Program-made: the position numbers and the translations under genes
Source: Zunongwangia mangrovi
Lineage (GTDB): Bacteria; Bacteroidota; Bacteroidia; Flavobacteriales; Flavobacteriaceae
NCBI RefSeq assembly: GCF_900112105.1
Contig: NZ_FOKV01000003.1
Span: 124,001 to 188,000 of the forward strand
DNA length: 64,000 nt
Reading direction: 5' to 3'
The notes under the pieces: generated by a model
What the model was told of the DNA's origin: nothing
The model's input: the letters and a program-made list of their open reading frames with translations, nothing else
The model's database searches: none
In this document: positions 28,828 to 37,107 of the stretch, in pieces
How the letters are laid out: each line of letters starts with the position of its first letter
Position numbering within the stretch: the stretch's first letter is position 1

Positions 28828-31800
28828 ATGAAAAAATCTTACTTGCTGATGATGCTATTGCTGGCTAGTGTGGCAATTTCGGCACAAGAAAATGCAAAAT
28901 GGTTACGATATCCTTCGATTTCTCCAAATGGTGAGACCATCGTATTTGGATATATGGGTAACCTTTATCGCGTGAGTAGCGATGGTGGTGTGGCTATCGC
29001 GATAACTACGGGCGATGCTTACGATATGCGGCCTGTTTGGAGTAACAATGCTAAGAGCATTGCTTTTGCCAGTGATCGCTATGGGAATTTTGATGTATAT
29101 ACAATGCCGGCAACTGGCGGCACACCAACAAGATTAACTTTTAATAGCGCTAATGATTATCCTTACGATTTCACACCAGAGGATGATAAAATTCTCTACG
29201 GAAGTGGTCGTAATGCACCGGCTTCGAGTGTTAGATTTCCTAATCCCGGATTATTTCAAAATTTATATACCATTCCTCTACAAGGAGGAAGACCAGAATT
29301 GCTTACCGCTGCGGGGGCTGAAGAAGCTCACTTTAGTAATGATGGAGAACATTTGGTATTTCAGGATAGAAAAGGTTACGAAGATGCCTGGAGAAAACAT
29401 CATACTTCAGCCGTGACCAGGGATATTTGGTTGTATGATGTAGAAAATGATTCTTACAAACAAATTAGTGATTTTGAAGGTGAAGATCGCGAGCCGGTTT
29501 TTAGTGCAGATGCTTCAAAAGTGTTTTACCTGAATGAAAAAGACGGTACACAAAATCTTTACGTGAAAAGCCTTGATTCTGGTTCTGAAGAAAAACTAAC
29601 GAATTTTAAAGATTTTCCGGTTCGTCATTTAAGTATTTCAGATAATGATAAACTTGCTTTTTCCTGGAAAGGCGAAGTTTATACCATGATGCCGGGATCT
29701 GAGCCTGAAAAATTAGCAATAAAAGTTTTAGATGATGCTGCTTTCGAGGCTATCAAAAATATGGATATAAACAGTGTAACCGAGTTTGCTGTTAGTCCGA
29801 ATAATAAAGAGATCGCTTTTGTAAACCGTGGGGAAGTTTTTGTAACTGGTGTAGATGATTCTCGTACCAAAAGAATCACCAATACCTCTACGCAGGAGCG
29901 AATGATCAGCTGGTCACCAAACGGAAAAGAACTTATTTTTTCTGGGGAACAGGATGGTAGCTGGAATGTGTATAAAGCGACGCTAAATCGACCTCAGGAA
30001 GAGTATTTTTATGCTTCAACCATTGTTGATATTAAGCCTTTAATTAATACTGAAGTTGAAGAATTTCAGGCAAAAATTGCCCCAGATTCATCTAAAATCG
30101 CCTTTGTAGAAGAGCGAAATATTTTGAAGGTAATGGATCTAAAATCCGGCAAGAAAACAGTTATTCTTCCTGAAGGTAGAAATCATTCTTACAGCGATGG
30201 AGATTGGTCTTTTCAATGGAGTCCAGATAGCCGTTGGTTAATGGTAGACGATCAAAAAGGATATTTCTTCCTTAATAATACTGCTTTGATCAAAGCTGAT
30301 GGTAGCGGTGAAATTTTTCATCCTGTAAATAGCGGATTTGGAGAATCGAATGCCAAATGGGCAATGGATGGTAAGATGATGACGTACGCCAGCAGTCGTG
30401 AAGGTAGAAAATCTTTAGCATTACAGGGAAGTACAGAGCAGGATATCTATGCGGTTTTTTTCAATCAAAAAGCTTATGACCGTTACACTTTAAGCGAAGA
30501 AGAATTCAAGCTTTTAGAAGAGCGTGAGAAAAAGGAGAAAGAAGAAAAGGAAAAAGCTGAAGAAGACGATAAAAAGTCTAAAAAGAAGAAAGAGGATAAA
30601 AAAGAAGAATTAAAGCTCGATTTTGATAATCTGGATATTCGTAAAGTAAAACTTACGATCAATTCGGCCAGCATTAGCGATTATGTGCTAAATAAAGATG
30701 CGAGTAAGGTCTTTTACCTGGCTTCTTTCGAAAAAGGATATGATCTTTGGGTAACAGAGCCACGAACGAGAGAAACTAAGATCTTGGCTAAAATGGGCGG
30801 TTCGCCAAGCGGAATCGAAATTAGCGAAGATGGTAAATCATTATTTTTAAGTAATAATGGCAGGCTGGTAAAGGTGGATGCTGAAAGTGGTAAAGTAGAT
30901 AATATCGCGATTAACGGAGATATGGTTGTAGATGCCGCTACAGAACGAGATTATATGTTTAACCACATGTGGAGACAGGTAACCAAGAAATTCTATGATC
31001 CAGAAATTCATGGTATCGATTGGCAAATGTATCATGATGAATATGCCAAATTCTTACCGCACATCAACAACAATTATGATTTTCAGGAATTGTTAAGTGA
31101 ACTTTTAGGTGAATTAAATGCTTCGCACACCGGTGGTCGTTATTATGCTTCAGGAGCTAATGGAGATCATACCGCATCTTTAGGCTTGTTGTATGACGAA
31201 TCTTATATGGGCAACGGAATTAAAATTTCCGAAGTTATCTCGGGGGGGCCATTAGATAATGCCGATAGTAAAATAAAAGCAGGTGATATTATTACCAAAA
31301 TCAATGGTAAAAGCATCGATTCTAATGAAAACTGGAATAAGTATTTAAATAACATTCAGGATAAAAATACACTGCTAACGATCAAAAGCGGTAATTCAAC
31401 TTTCGAAGAAACTATTAAACCGGTTTCAAAAGGATCTATTCGTAGTTTGATGTATAAACGTTGGGTAAGAACTATGGAGCGCAAAACCGATAGTCTTAGT
31501 GGTGGAAAACTAGGTTACGTACATATCCAGGGAATGAATGATGGAAGTTTTAGAGATGTTTTCGAAAATGCCCTTGGTAAGAATTTAGAAAAAGAAGGTC
31601 TTGTGGTAGACACCCGTTTTAATGGCGGTGGTTGGTTACACGACGATCTTAATACTTTTTTAAGCGGAGAAGAATATCTGAAATTCGCACCGCAGGGAGA
31701 AGTAATTAGTGGTGGTGAGCCAATGGCTCGCTGGACGAAACCTAGCATTGTTTTAATGAGTGAAGGAAACTATAGTGATGCTTTTATCTTCCCTTACGTG

Positions 31801-32061
31801 TACAAACAAAACGGAATTGGTAAACTGGTAGGAATGCCTGTTGCCGGTACCGGTACAGCAGTTTGGTGGGAAAGACAAATAGATCCTTCGATCGTATTTG
31901 GAATTCCTATGGTGGCTACTATTGGAGCAGAAGGCGTACCAACCGAGAATATGGAATTACAACCGGATATCGAAGTGGCTTTACCTTATAACGAATTTTT
32001 AAACGGTGAAGATCCACAGCTGCAAACCGCAGTAAAAGAACTTTTAAAAGAAACCGAATAG
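28828..32061 (+). CDS. Tricorn-like S41 family protease with WD40-like propeller and PDZ domain
   Basis: A 1077-residue exported peptidase (signal peptide 1-19, ending AISAQ). Order: TolB/PD40-type propeller repeats (about 25-540, e.g. YPSISPNGETIVFGY and SNNAKSIAFASDRYGNFDVY), a Lys/Glu-rich linker (about 555-600), a second propeller part, a C1-type helical domain, a PDZ domain (about 770-850, IKAGDIITKINGKSID) and the S41 protease domain. The nucleophile segment is MSEGNYSDAFIFPY. It probably degrades peptides in the periplasm. A terminator follows. Confidence 0.93.
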   Translation: MKKSYLLMMLLLASVAISAQENAKWLRYPSISPNGETIVFGYMGNLYRVSSDGGVAIAITTGDAYDMRPVWSNNAKSIAFASDRYGNFDVYTMPATGGTPTRLTFNSANDYPYDFTPEDDKILYGSGRNAPASSVRFPNPGLFQNLYTIPLQGGRPELLTAAGAEEAHFSNDGEHLVFQDRKGYEDAWRKHHTSAVTRDIWLYDVENDSYKQISDFEGEDREPVFSADASKVFYLNEKDGTQNLYVKSLDSGSEEKLTNFKDFPVRHLSISDNDKLAFSWKGEVYTMMPGSEPEKLAIKVLDDAAFEAIKNMDINSVTEFAVSPNNKEIAFVNRGEVFVTGVDDSRTKRITNTSTQERMISWSPNGKELIFSGEQDGSWNVYKATLNRPQEEYFYASTIVDIKPLINTEVEEFQAKIAPDSSKIAFVEERNILKVMDLKSGKKTVILPEGRNHSYSDGDWSFQWSPDSRWLMVDDQKGYFFLNNTALIKADGSGEIFHPVNSGFGESNAKWAMDGKMMTYASSREGRKSLALQGSTEQDIYAVFFNQKAYDRYTLSEEEFKLLEEREKKEKEEKEKAEEDDKKSKKKKEDKKEELKLDFDNLDIRKVKLTINSASISDYVLNKDASKVFYLASFEKGYDLWVTEPRTRETKILAKMGGSPSGIEISEDGKSLFLSNNGRLVKVDAESGKVDNIAINGDMVVDAATERDYMFNHMWRQVTKKFYDPEIHGIDWQMYHDEYAKFLPHINNNYDFQELLSELLGELNASHTGGRYYASGANGDHTASLGLLYDESYMGNGIKISEVISGGPLDNADSKIKAGDIITKINGKSIDSNENWNKYLNNIQDKNTLLTIKSGNSTFEETIKPVSKGSIRSLMYKRWVRTMERKTDSLSGGKLGYVHIQGMNDGSFRDVFENALGKNLEKEGLVVDTRFNGGGWLHDDLNTFLSGEEYLKFAPQGEVISGGEPMARWTKPSIVLMSEGNYSDAFIFPYVYKQNGIGKLVGMPVAGTGTAVWWERQIDPSIVFGIPMVATIGAEGVPTENMELQPDIEVALPYNEFLNGEDPQLQTAVKELLKETE

Positions 32062-32118
32062 TATTTTTTAAACATAATTTATCCTGAGTTAAATCGGGAT
32101 CGATTTAATATAAATTTA

Positions 32119-32157
32119 GAACTGCCTCGTGAAAAATTTTCCGGGGCAGTTTTTTTA
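32119..32157 (+). terminator. Intrinsic terminator after the tricorn-like gene
   Basis: ACTGCC (32121-32126) pairs with GGCAGT (32145-32150), then seven T. Confidence 0.85.
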
Positions 32158-32196
32158 TAGCCTTCAAAAGTCTATTTTTAGATTTTGCATTACGAT

Positions 32197-33075
32197 ATGA
32201 AGCTAACTTACCCCAGCAAAGTCTATTTAAACGGAGAATGGTTAAAGCCTGAAGAGGCGAAAATCTCTGTTTTTGATCGTGGTTTTTTATTCGGCGACGG
32301 CATTTACGAAGTCATTCCTTTTTATAGCGGAAATTTATTTTTGCTGAAAGAACATTTAGACCGATTGAAATATTCTTTAAATGAAGTCGAACTGAAATGC
32401 GATATTGGTGATTTTGAAGCACTAATTTTAAAAGCGATCGATCTGGCTGAATTAAACCAGGAAGATGGCGCAATTTACATTCAGGTGAGTAGGGGAATGG
32501 CACCAAGAACACATTATTTTCCTGAAAAATACAATGCTACAGTGCTTATGTATGCCTATAAAACCAATCTTAGAGGTTTTCAGCAGGAATTTAAAGATGT
32601 GGTGGTGTCCAATGATTTACGTTGGCATCGTTGCGATATAAAATCGGTTTCTCTAATGGCCAATATTATCGCAAATACCGAAGCTAAAAAAGGTGGTTTT
32701 GCTGAAAATATAATGATTAGAGATGGTTTTTTTACTGAAGGTTCACATTCTTCCCTGTTCTTTGTGAAAAACGATACGGTTTATACACATCCCAATGGAA
32801 CATTCATTTTACCCGGAATTACCCGAAATTTTCTTATTCAACTATGTAAGAACAATGCTATAGAAATTATCGAAGAAGCACTTCCGGTTTCAGCACTAGA
32901 TGAGGTTACTGAAGTTTTTATCACCGGAACCACCACCCAGATCACAGCAATCAAGAATCTTCATTTTCCAGATAAAATTTTAAATTTTGGAGACCAGATC
33001 GGAAAAGTGACTAAAATGCTTCAACAATTATTTTCTGAAGAAGTAAAGAAACAAACAGGAGTGGATTTAAGTTAG
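32197..33075 (+). CDS. D-amino-acid transaminase (class IV aminotransferase)
   Basis: A 292-residue fold-type IV PLP enzyme. Diagnostic segments: SVFDRGFLFGDGIYEVIPFY (about 23-42), RGMAPRTHYFP, WHRCDIKSVSLMANI with the PLP lysine in DIKS, and TEGSHSSLFFV. The RGxxxRxHxFP pattern is that of D-alanine/D-amino-acid transaminases, which feed D-Ala and D-Glu to peptidoglycan. I use the ATG at 32197; a TTG four codons upstream is in frame but less likely. Confidence 0.9.
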   Translation: MKLTYPSKVYLNGEWLKPEEAKISVFDRGFLFGDGIYEVIPFYSGNLFLLKEHLDRLKYSLNEVELKCDIGDFEALILKAIDLAELNQEDGAIYIQVSRGMAPRTHYFPEKYNATVLMYAYKTNLRGFQQEFKDVVVSNDLRWHRCDIKSVSLMANIIANTEAKKGGFAENIMIRDGFFTEGSHSSLFFVKNDTVYTHPNGTFILPGITRNFLIQLCKNNAIEIIEEALPVSALDEVTEVFITGTTTQITAIKNLHFPDKILNFGDQIGKVTKMLQQLFSEEVKKQTGVDLS

Positions 33076-33088
33076 TAGTTGATGAAAA

Positions 33089-33112
33089 AGCTCTCAGCTG
33101 TCAGCTCTCAGC
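33089..33112. repeat. Heptanucleotide tandem repeat AGCTSTC
   Basis: Three full copies of a 7-bp unit and a partial one: AGCTCTC, AGCTGTC, AGCTCTC, AGC. It lies in the 100-bp gap between the convergent transaminase and P1 peptidase genes. It contains overlapping self-complementary CAGCTG and AGCT cores. Confidence 0.75.
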
Positions 33113-33176
33113 CAAAGTTTTAATAATTGTAAAACATAAATAAGTCTTGGCGTAGCATTCTTAAAAATAGACTTAA

Positions 33177-34304
33177 TCATTCTTCTAAAACACCTTGCGC
33201 TTTTAGGATCGATAAGACTTTTTCTACAGGTAGTTTTTTAATCGTATGTCCGTCGTATCCGGTCATATCTTCAGCCATAAACAAACTATTAATAATAGCT
33301 TCTTCCGTTGCTTCATTTGCAGCCATAAATAGCGGAGACATCCAGTCGTTAGGAACACTTTCAGTTTTATAGATTTCTTTTGTTTGATATGGAATTCGAA
33401 CCTCTTCCGCAGTAGAAAAAGCGATGATATAATCTCCACTTCCGTTAGAGGCAATTCCGCCGGTTTGTGCCAATCCCATAAAAGCACGTTTAGCTAATCG
33501 TTCTAAATTACGATTGGTTAAAGGCGCATCGGTAGCAACAACGATCATACAACTACCATCTACATTATTTTGCAACTCATCTGAAAAGGCGAATTTCTTT
33601 AATTTTTCACCCATATTTACGCCGCCAATATCCATAACTCCGCCAAAATTACTTTGTACCAAAACGCCTACAGTATAGCCGCCAAGATTTTCAGGTAATT
33701 TGCGAGAAGAAGTTCCAATTCCGCCTTTATAACCAAAACAGATCGTACCCGTGCCGGCACCAATATTTCCTTCCTTCGGTTTATCTGTACTTGCATTTTC
33801 TATAGCTGAAATTACATCGTTTGTAGAAACATGCTGCCCTCTTATATCATTTAAGTAGCCATCGTTAGTTTCGCCTACGATCGCATTGACCGATCTTACG
33901 TTCTCGTTTCCGGGTAGATTTAGCGTGTATTTTATAACGGCATCGATGCCGGTAGCAACATTTAAAGTATTGGTTAGAATAATGGGAGTTTCGATATTCC
34001 CCAGTTCGTTTATTTGTGTGGTACCAGCTAATTTTCCAAAACCGTTACCCACAAAAAATGCCGCCGGTACCTTATCCTGAAAGATATTTCCACCGTGGGG
34101 TAAAATTGCAGTAACACCAGTTCTAATAGAATCGCCTTTGATTAAAGTGGTATGTCCAACTTTTACGCCTTTAACATCAACAATACTATTGGTGGCGCCA
34201 ACGGGCATAACTCCGGTTTTAATACCCAATTCTCTGGCGGTTTTTTGAGCATACGTGGATAGTTTAACAATAAAAATGAGCAGAAAAAAAAGCCGAAATT
34301 TCAT
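33177..34304 (-). CDS. P1 family peptidase (DmpA/BapA-like aminopeptidase)
   Basis: A 375-residue N-terminal-nucleophile hydrolase with a signal peptide (about 1-19, ending STYAQ). Members cut themselves before a Ser/Thr and then act as D-aminopeptidases or beta-aminopeptidases. The auto-cleavage region reads NNVDGSCMIVVATDAPLTNR, so the Ser of GSCM (about residue 251) is the expected new N-terminus. NDIRG and GNIGAGTGTICFGYKGGIGTSS are also family segments. It lies next to a D-amino-acid transaminase gene on the other strand, a possible functional link (inference). Confidence 0.92.
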   Translation of the reverse strand: MKFRLFFLLIFIVKLSTYAQKTARELGIKTGVMPVGATNSIVDVKGVKVGHTTLIKGDSIRTGVTAILPHGGNIFQDKVPAAFFVGNGFGKLAGTTQINELGNIETPIILTNTLNVATGIDAVIKYTLNLPGNENVRSVNAIVGETNDGYLNDIRGQHVSTNDVISAIENASTDKPKEGNIGAGTGTICFGYKGGIGTSSRKLPENLGGYTVGVLVQSNFGGVMDIGGVNMGEKLKKFAFSDELQNNVDGSCMIVVATDAPLTNRNLERLAKRAFMGLAQTGGIASNGSGDYIIAFSTAEEVRIPYQTKEIYKTESVPNDWMSPLFMAANEATEEAIINSLFMAEDMTGYDGHTIKKLPVEKVLSILKAQGVLEE

Positions 34305-34430
34305 AGAATATTGATTGATCTTTTAAAGATACACTATTCTTAAAAATAACTTCCCAGTCTATAAAATAATCGAAAACACTGCTCGTTCTTTAAACCCAAA
34401 TCAAAGAAAACCCAAAAGAAAACTCAATTT

Positions 34431-34682
34431 ATGTTAGATCGATTATTTCTGCGAAAGCTAACGCATAAAGGAAAAATAGCCTATTGGATTATTCAATTGG
34501 TATTAGATGCACTTTTTATAGGCTACCTTTTTATTTTTATGGATTATAATATGGATCGTTTTGCGGGTGATGGCTATGGAATCGTCATTGGCGGCGTAAT
34601 CGCTGCGATGCTAATTTCTGGAGTTATCTGCCTGGCATTATGGAAGAAACCTGAAGAAGAACTGCATTCTCAACAAGATTGA
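34431..34682 (+). CDS. Small membrane protein of unknown function
   Basis: An 83-residue protein with a basic N-terminus (MLDRLFLRKLTHKGK) and two hydrophobic segments (about 17-37 and 49-69), ending in a charged tail. I do not recognise it. It stands alone between a divergent P1 peptidase gene and rimO. Confidence 0.65.
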   Translation: MLDRLFLRKLTHKGKIAYWIIQLVLDALFIGYLFIFMDYNMDRFAGDGYGIVIGGVIAAMLISGVICLALWKKPEEELHSQQD

Positions 34683-34747
34683 ATTTGCTGAAAACCACCT
34701 AAAAACTAAATTTTAGTCCAGATCCTTAGTATTTCGTTCATCTTCAC

Positions 34748-34755
34748 TACTTTTG
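34748..34755 (+). promoter_or_regulatory. -7 promoter box of rimO
   Basis: TACTTTTG, followed by CACTC, 22 bp before the rimO ATG. Confidence 0.55.
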
Positions 34756-34777
34756 CACTCCTAAACGAAGATTTTAC

Positions 34778-36127
34778 ATGAGGACTAAATCGCTAAAAAA
34801 GAACAGGATAAATGTGGTAACCCTTGGTTGTAGTAAGAATGTTTACGACAGCGAAGTGTTGATGGGGCAGTTAAAAGCGAATGATAAAGAAGTTGTTCAC
34901 GAAGAAGATGGTAATATCGTGGTGATAAATACCTGCGGTTTTATCGATAATGCTAAAGAACAATCTGTAAATACGATCTTAGAATTTGTAGAGAAAAAGG
35001 AGCAGGGCGATGTAGATAAGGTGTTTGTGACCGGTTGTCTAAGTGAGCGTTATAAACCAGATCTACAAAAGGAAATTCCAAATGTAGATCAATATTTTGG
35101 AACTACAGAACTTCCTGGTTTGTTAAAAGCTTTGGAAGCCGATTATAAACACGAGCTTATTGGTGAGCGTTTAACCACAACGCCAAAAAATTACGCATAT
35201 TTAAAAATTGCTGAAGGTTGCGATCGTCCTTGTAGTTTTTGTGCAATTCCGTTAATGCGTGGTGGTCATAAATCGACACCAATCGAGCATTTAGTTACTG
35301 AAGCTAAAAAACTGGCAGCAAACGGCGTAAAAGAATTAATTCTTATCGCTCAGGATCTTACTTATTACGGTCTGGATCTTTACAAAAAGAGAAATCTGGC
35401 TGAATTATTAGAGAATCTTGTAAAAGTTGAAGGTATCGAATGGATTCGTTTGCATTATGCTTTTCCTACAGGATTCCCAATGGATGTATTAGAGATCATG
35501 AAGCGTGAGCCTAAGATCTGTAACTATTTGGATATCCCATTACAGCATATTTCAGACGATCTTTTAAAGTCGATGCGTCGTGGAACTACTCATAAAAAAA
35601 CCACAGATCTTTTATATAAATTCCGTGAAATCGTACCAGAAATGGCAATTAGAACAACGCTAATCGTTGGTTATCCCGGGGAAACTGAAGAGCATTTTCA
35701 GGAATTGAAAGAATGGGTTAAAGAAATGCGTTTTGAACGTTTAGGTTGTTTTACCTATTCTCACGAAGAAAATACGCATGCTTATAATCTTGAGGACGAT
35801 GTTCCAGATGATATAAAACAGGAGCGCGCTAACGAGATCATGGAAATTCAGTCTCAAATTTCTTGGGAGCTGAATCAGCAAAAAATAGGAGAAACTTTTA
35901 AGGTGATAATCGATAGAAAAGAAGGAAATTATTTTATTGGTAGAACAGAATTCGATTCGCCAGATGTAGATAATGAAGTTTTGATCGATGCTACTGAAAT
36001 TTACTTGAAAACAGGCGAATATTACGATATTAAGATAACAGATGCAGCCGACTTTGATTTGTACGGTACACCTTTAAATGCAGAAGCAAAGCCTACACGA
36101 AAAGAATTAAAAATAAAAACGGTGTAG
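34778..36127 (+). CDS. rimO: Ribosomal protein uS12 methylthiotransferase RimO
   Basis: A 449-residue radical-SAM enzyme that methylthiolates an Asp of ribosomal protein uS12. The N-terminal UPF0004 domain supplies three Cys for one Fe-S cluster (TLGCSKN, INTCGF, VTGCLSE). The radical-SAM motif is CDRPCSFC (CxxxCxxC). A C-terminal TRAM domain covers about 375-440. The CSKN and CGF pattern and the length favour RimO over MiaB. Confidence 0.95.
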   Translation: MRTKSLKKNRINVVTLGCSKNVYDSEVLMGQLKANDKEVVHEEDGNIVVINTCGFIDNAKEQSVNTILEFVEKKEQGDVDKVFVTGCLSERYKPDLQKEIPNVDQYFGTTELPGLLKALEADYKHELIGERLTTTPKNYAYLKIAEGCDRPCSFCAIPLMRGGHKSTPIEHLVTEAKKLAANGVKELILIAQDLTYYGLDLYKKRNLAELLENLVKVEGIEWIRLHYAFPTGFPMDVLEIMKREPKICNYLDIPLQHISDDLLKSMRRGTTHKKTTDLLYKFREIVPEMAIRTTLIVGYPGETEEHFQELKEWVKEMRFERLGCFTYSHEENTHAYNLEDDVPDDIKQERANEIMEIQSQISWELNQQKIGETFKVIIDRKEGNYFIGRTEFDSPDVDNEVLIDATEIYLKTGEYYDIKITDAADFDLYGTPLNAEAKPTRKELKIKTV

Positions 36128-36188
36128 GGTAAAATTTTTTAGGAAATAATAAAGGATTTCGGTATTTTTAGATCGAAATCCTTTTTTT

Positions 36189-36605
36189 ATGCAGAAAATC
36201 GAAAAACATAACGGCTTTTTTAGAAGACATTATTACAGTCTGTTTGGTTCATTTTACCTAATTATTGCTGTTGCTATGTTTTTTATTGAAGATAGCTCGA
36301 GTGTGATGTCGTATGGCTACTTCGCCTTTGGAATTGGCTATTTTGTAGTACAATATTTCTCTGGTGGTTCTACTGAAGAATATATTAGCTGGGATCATGA
36401 TAAGATCGTTTTAAAACAATGGACTCAAAAAGAAGTTAGCTTTACTTTAGCTGAAATCGATCATATAAATGTTTCAGATTATAATCTTACGATCAAAAAA
36501 GGAGCAGCTGCCGGAACAATGATGGAATTAAAAGGTTTCAAACCTGAAGATATTCAGCAATTACAGGAGGATTTTAGTTCAGAAGTTAATTTACAATTCG
36601 CCTAA
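36189..36605 (+). CDS. Membrane protein with PH-like C-terminal domain, paralogue 1
   Basis: A 138-residue protein with two hydrophobic helices (about 17-32 and 39-58) and a soluble beta-rich C-terminal domain (about 65-138). That domain reads ISWDHDKIVLKQW, then ELKGFKPEDIQQLQ, similar to bacterial PH-like domains. The next gene encodes a protein with the same layout and matching motifs. Function unknown. Confidence 0.7.
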   Translation: MQKIEKHNGFFRRHYYSLFGSFYLIIAVAMFFIEDSSSVMSYGYFAFGIGYFVVQYFSGGSTEEYISWDHDKIVLKQWTQKEVSFTLAEIDHINVSDYNLTIKKGAAAGTMMELKGFKPEDIQQLQEDFSSEVNLQFA

Positions 36606-36606
36606 G

Positions 36607-37008
36607 ATGCAAACTACAATCAAGAAACATTCACCATTTTGGGTAAAACATTTACGGCTTATTTCTGGAGTTGCTTTTATAATTTCGGGAATTGCTAATC
36701 TAATTGAAACTGAACATCCGGTAGGTATATTTATGTTTACGATGTTTATGTTTGCTGGTTTTATTAATTTACTGGTCTATTTTTATTATCCAAAAGAAGT
36801 AATGATCTCTTGGGATGATGAAAAGTTGGAAGTTAAAGGTCAGCAGTTAAAATCTAAATCGTTTTTATTTAAAGATATTGTTGATTTTCGTTTCGAAAAA
36901 GATAAACTCATTTTAAAATCTGATGCGCATCGCGGTTCTATTTTAAATATAAAAGGTTTTAAAGAAGACGATCTTCAACTACTACGATCCAGGCTTACTT
37001 TAAATTAG
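36607..37008 (+). CDS. Membrane protein with PH-like C-terminal domain, paralogue 2
   Basis: A 133-residue protein that begins 1 bp after the previous stop. Two hydrophobic helices (about 16-33 and 41-61) precede ISWDDEKLEVKGQ and NIKGFKEDDLQLL, which align with ISWDHDKIVLKQ and ELKGFKPEDIQQL in its neighbour. The pair arose by tandem duplication followed by strong divergence. Function unknown. Confidence 0.7.
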   Translation: MQTTIKKHSPFWVKHLRLISGVAFIISGIANLIETEHPVGIFMFTMFMFAGFINLLVYFYYPKEVMISWDDEKLEVKGQQLKSKSFLFKDIVDFRFEKDKLILKSDAHRGSILNIKGFKEDDLQLLRSRLTLN

Positions 37009-37107
37009 TTCTAGTACGTTTCAGAAAAAAACCTATCTATTTTTATACATTCTTATATTTAAGAATACAGCTTTTTTTGATACTTTGGCTACTTGTAACT
37101 AAGTCTT

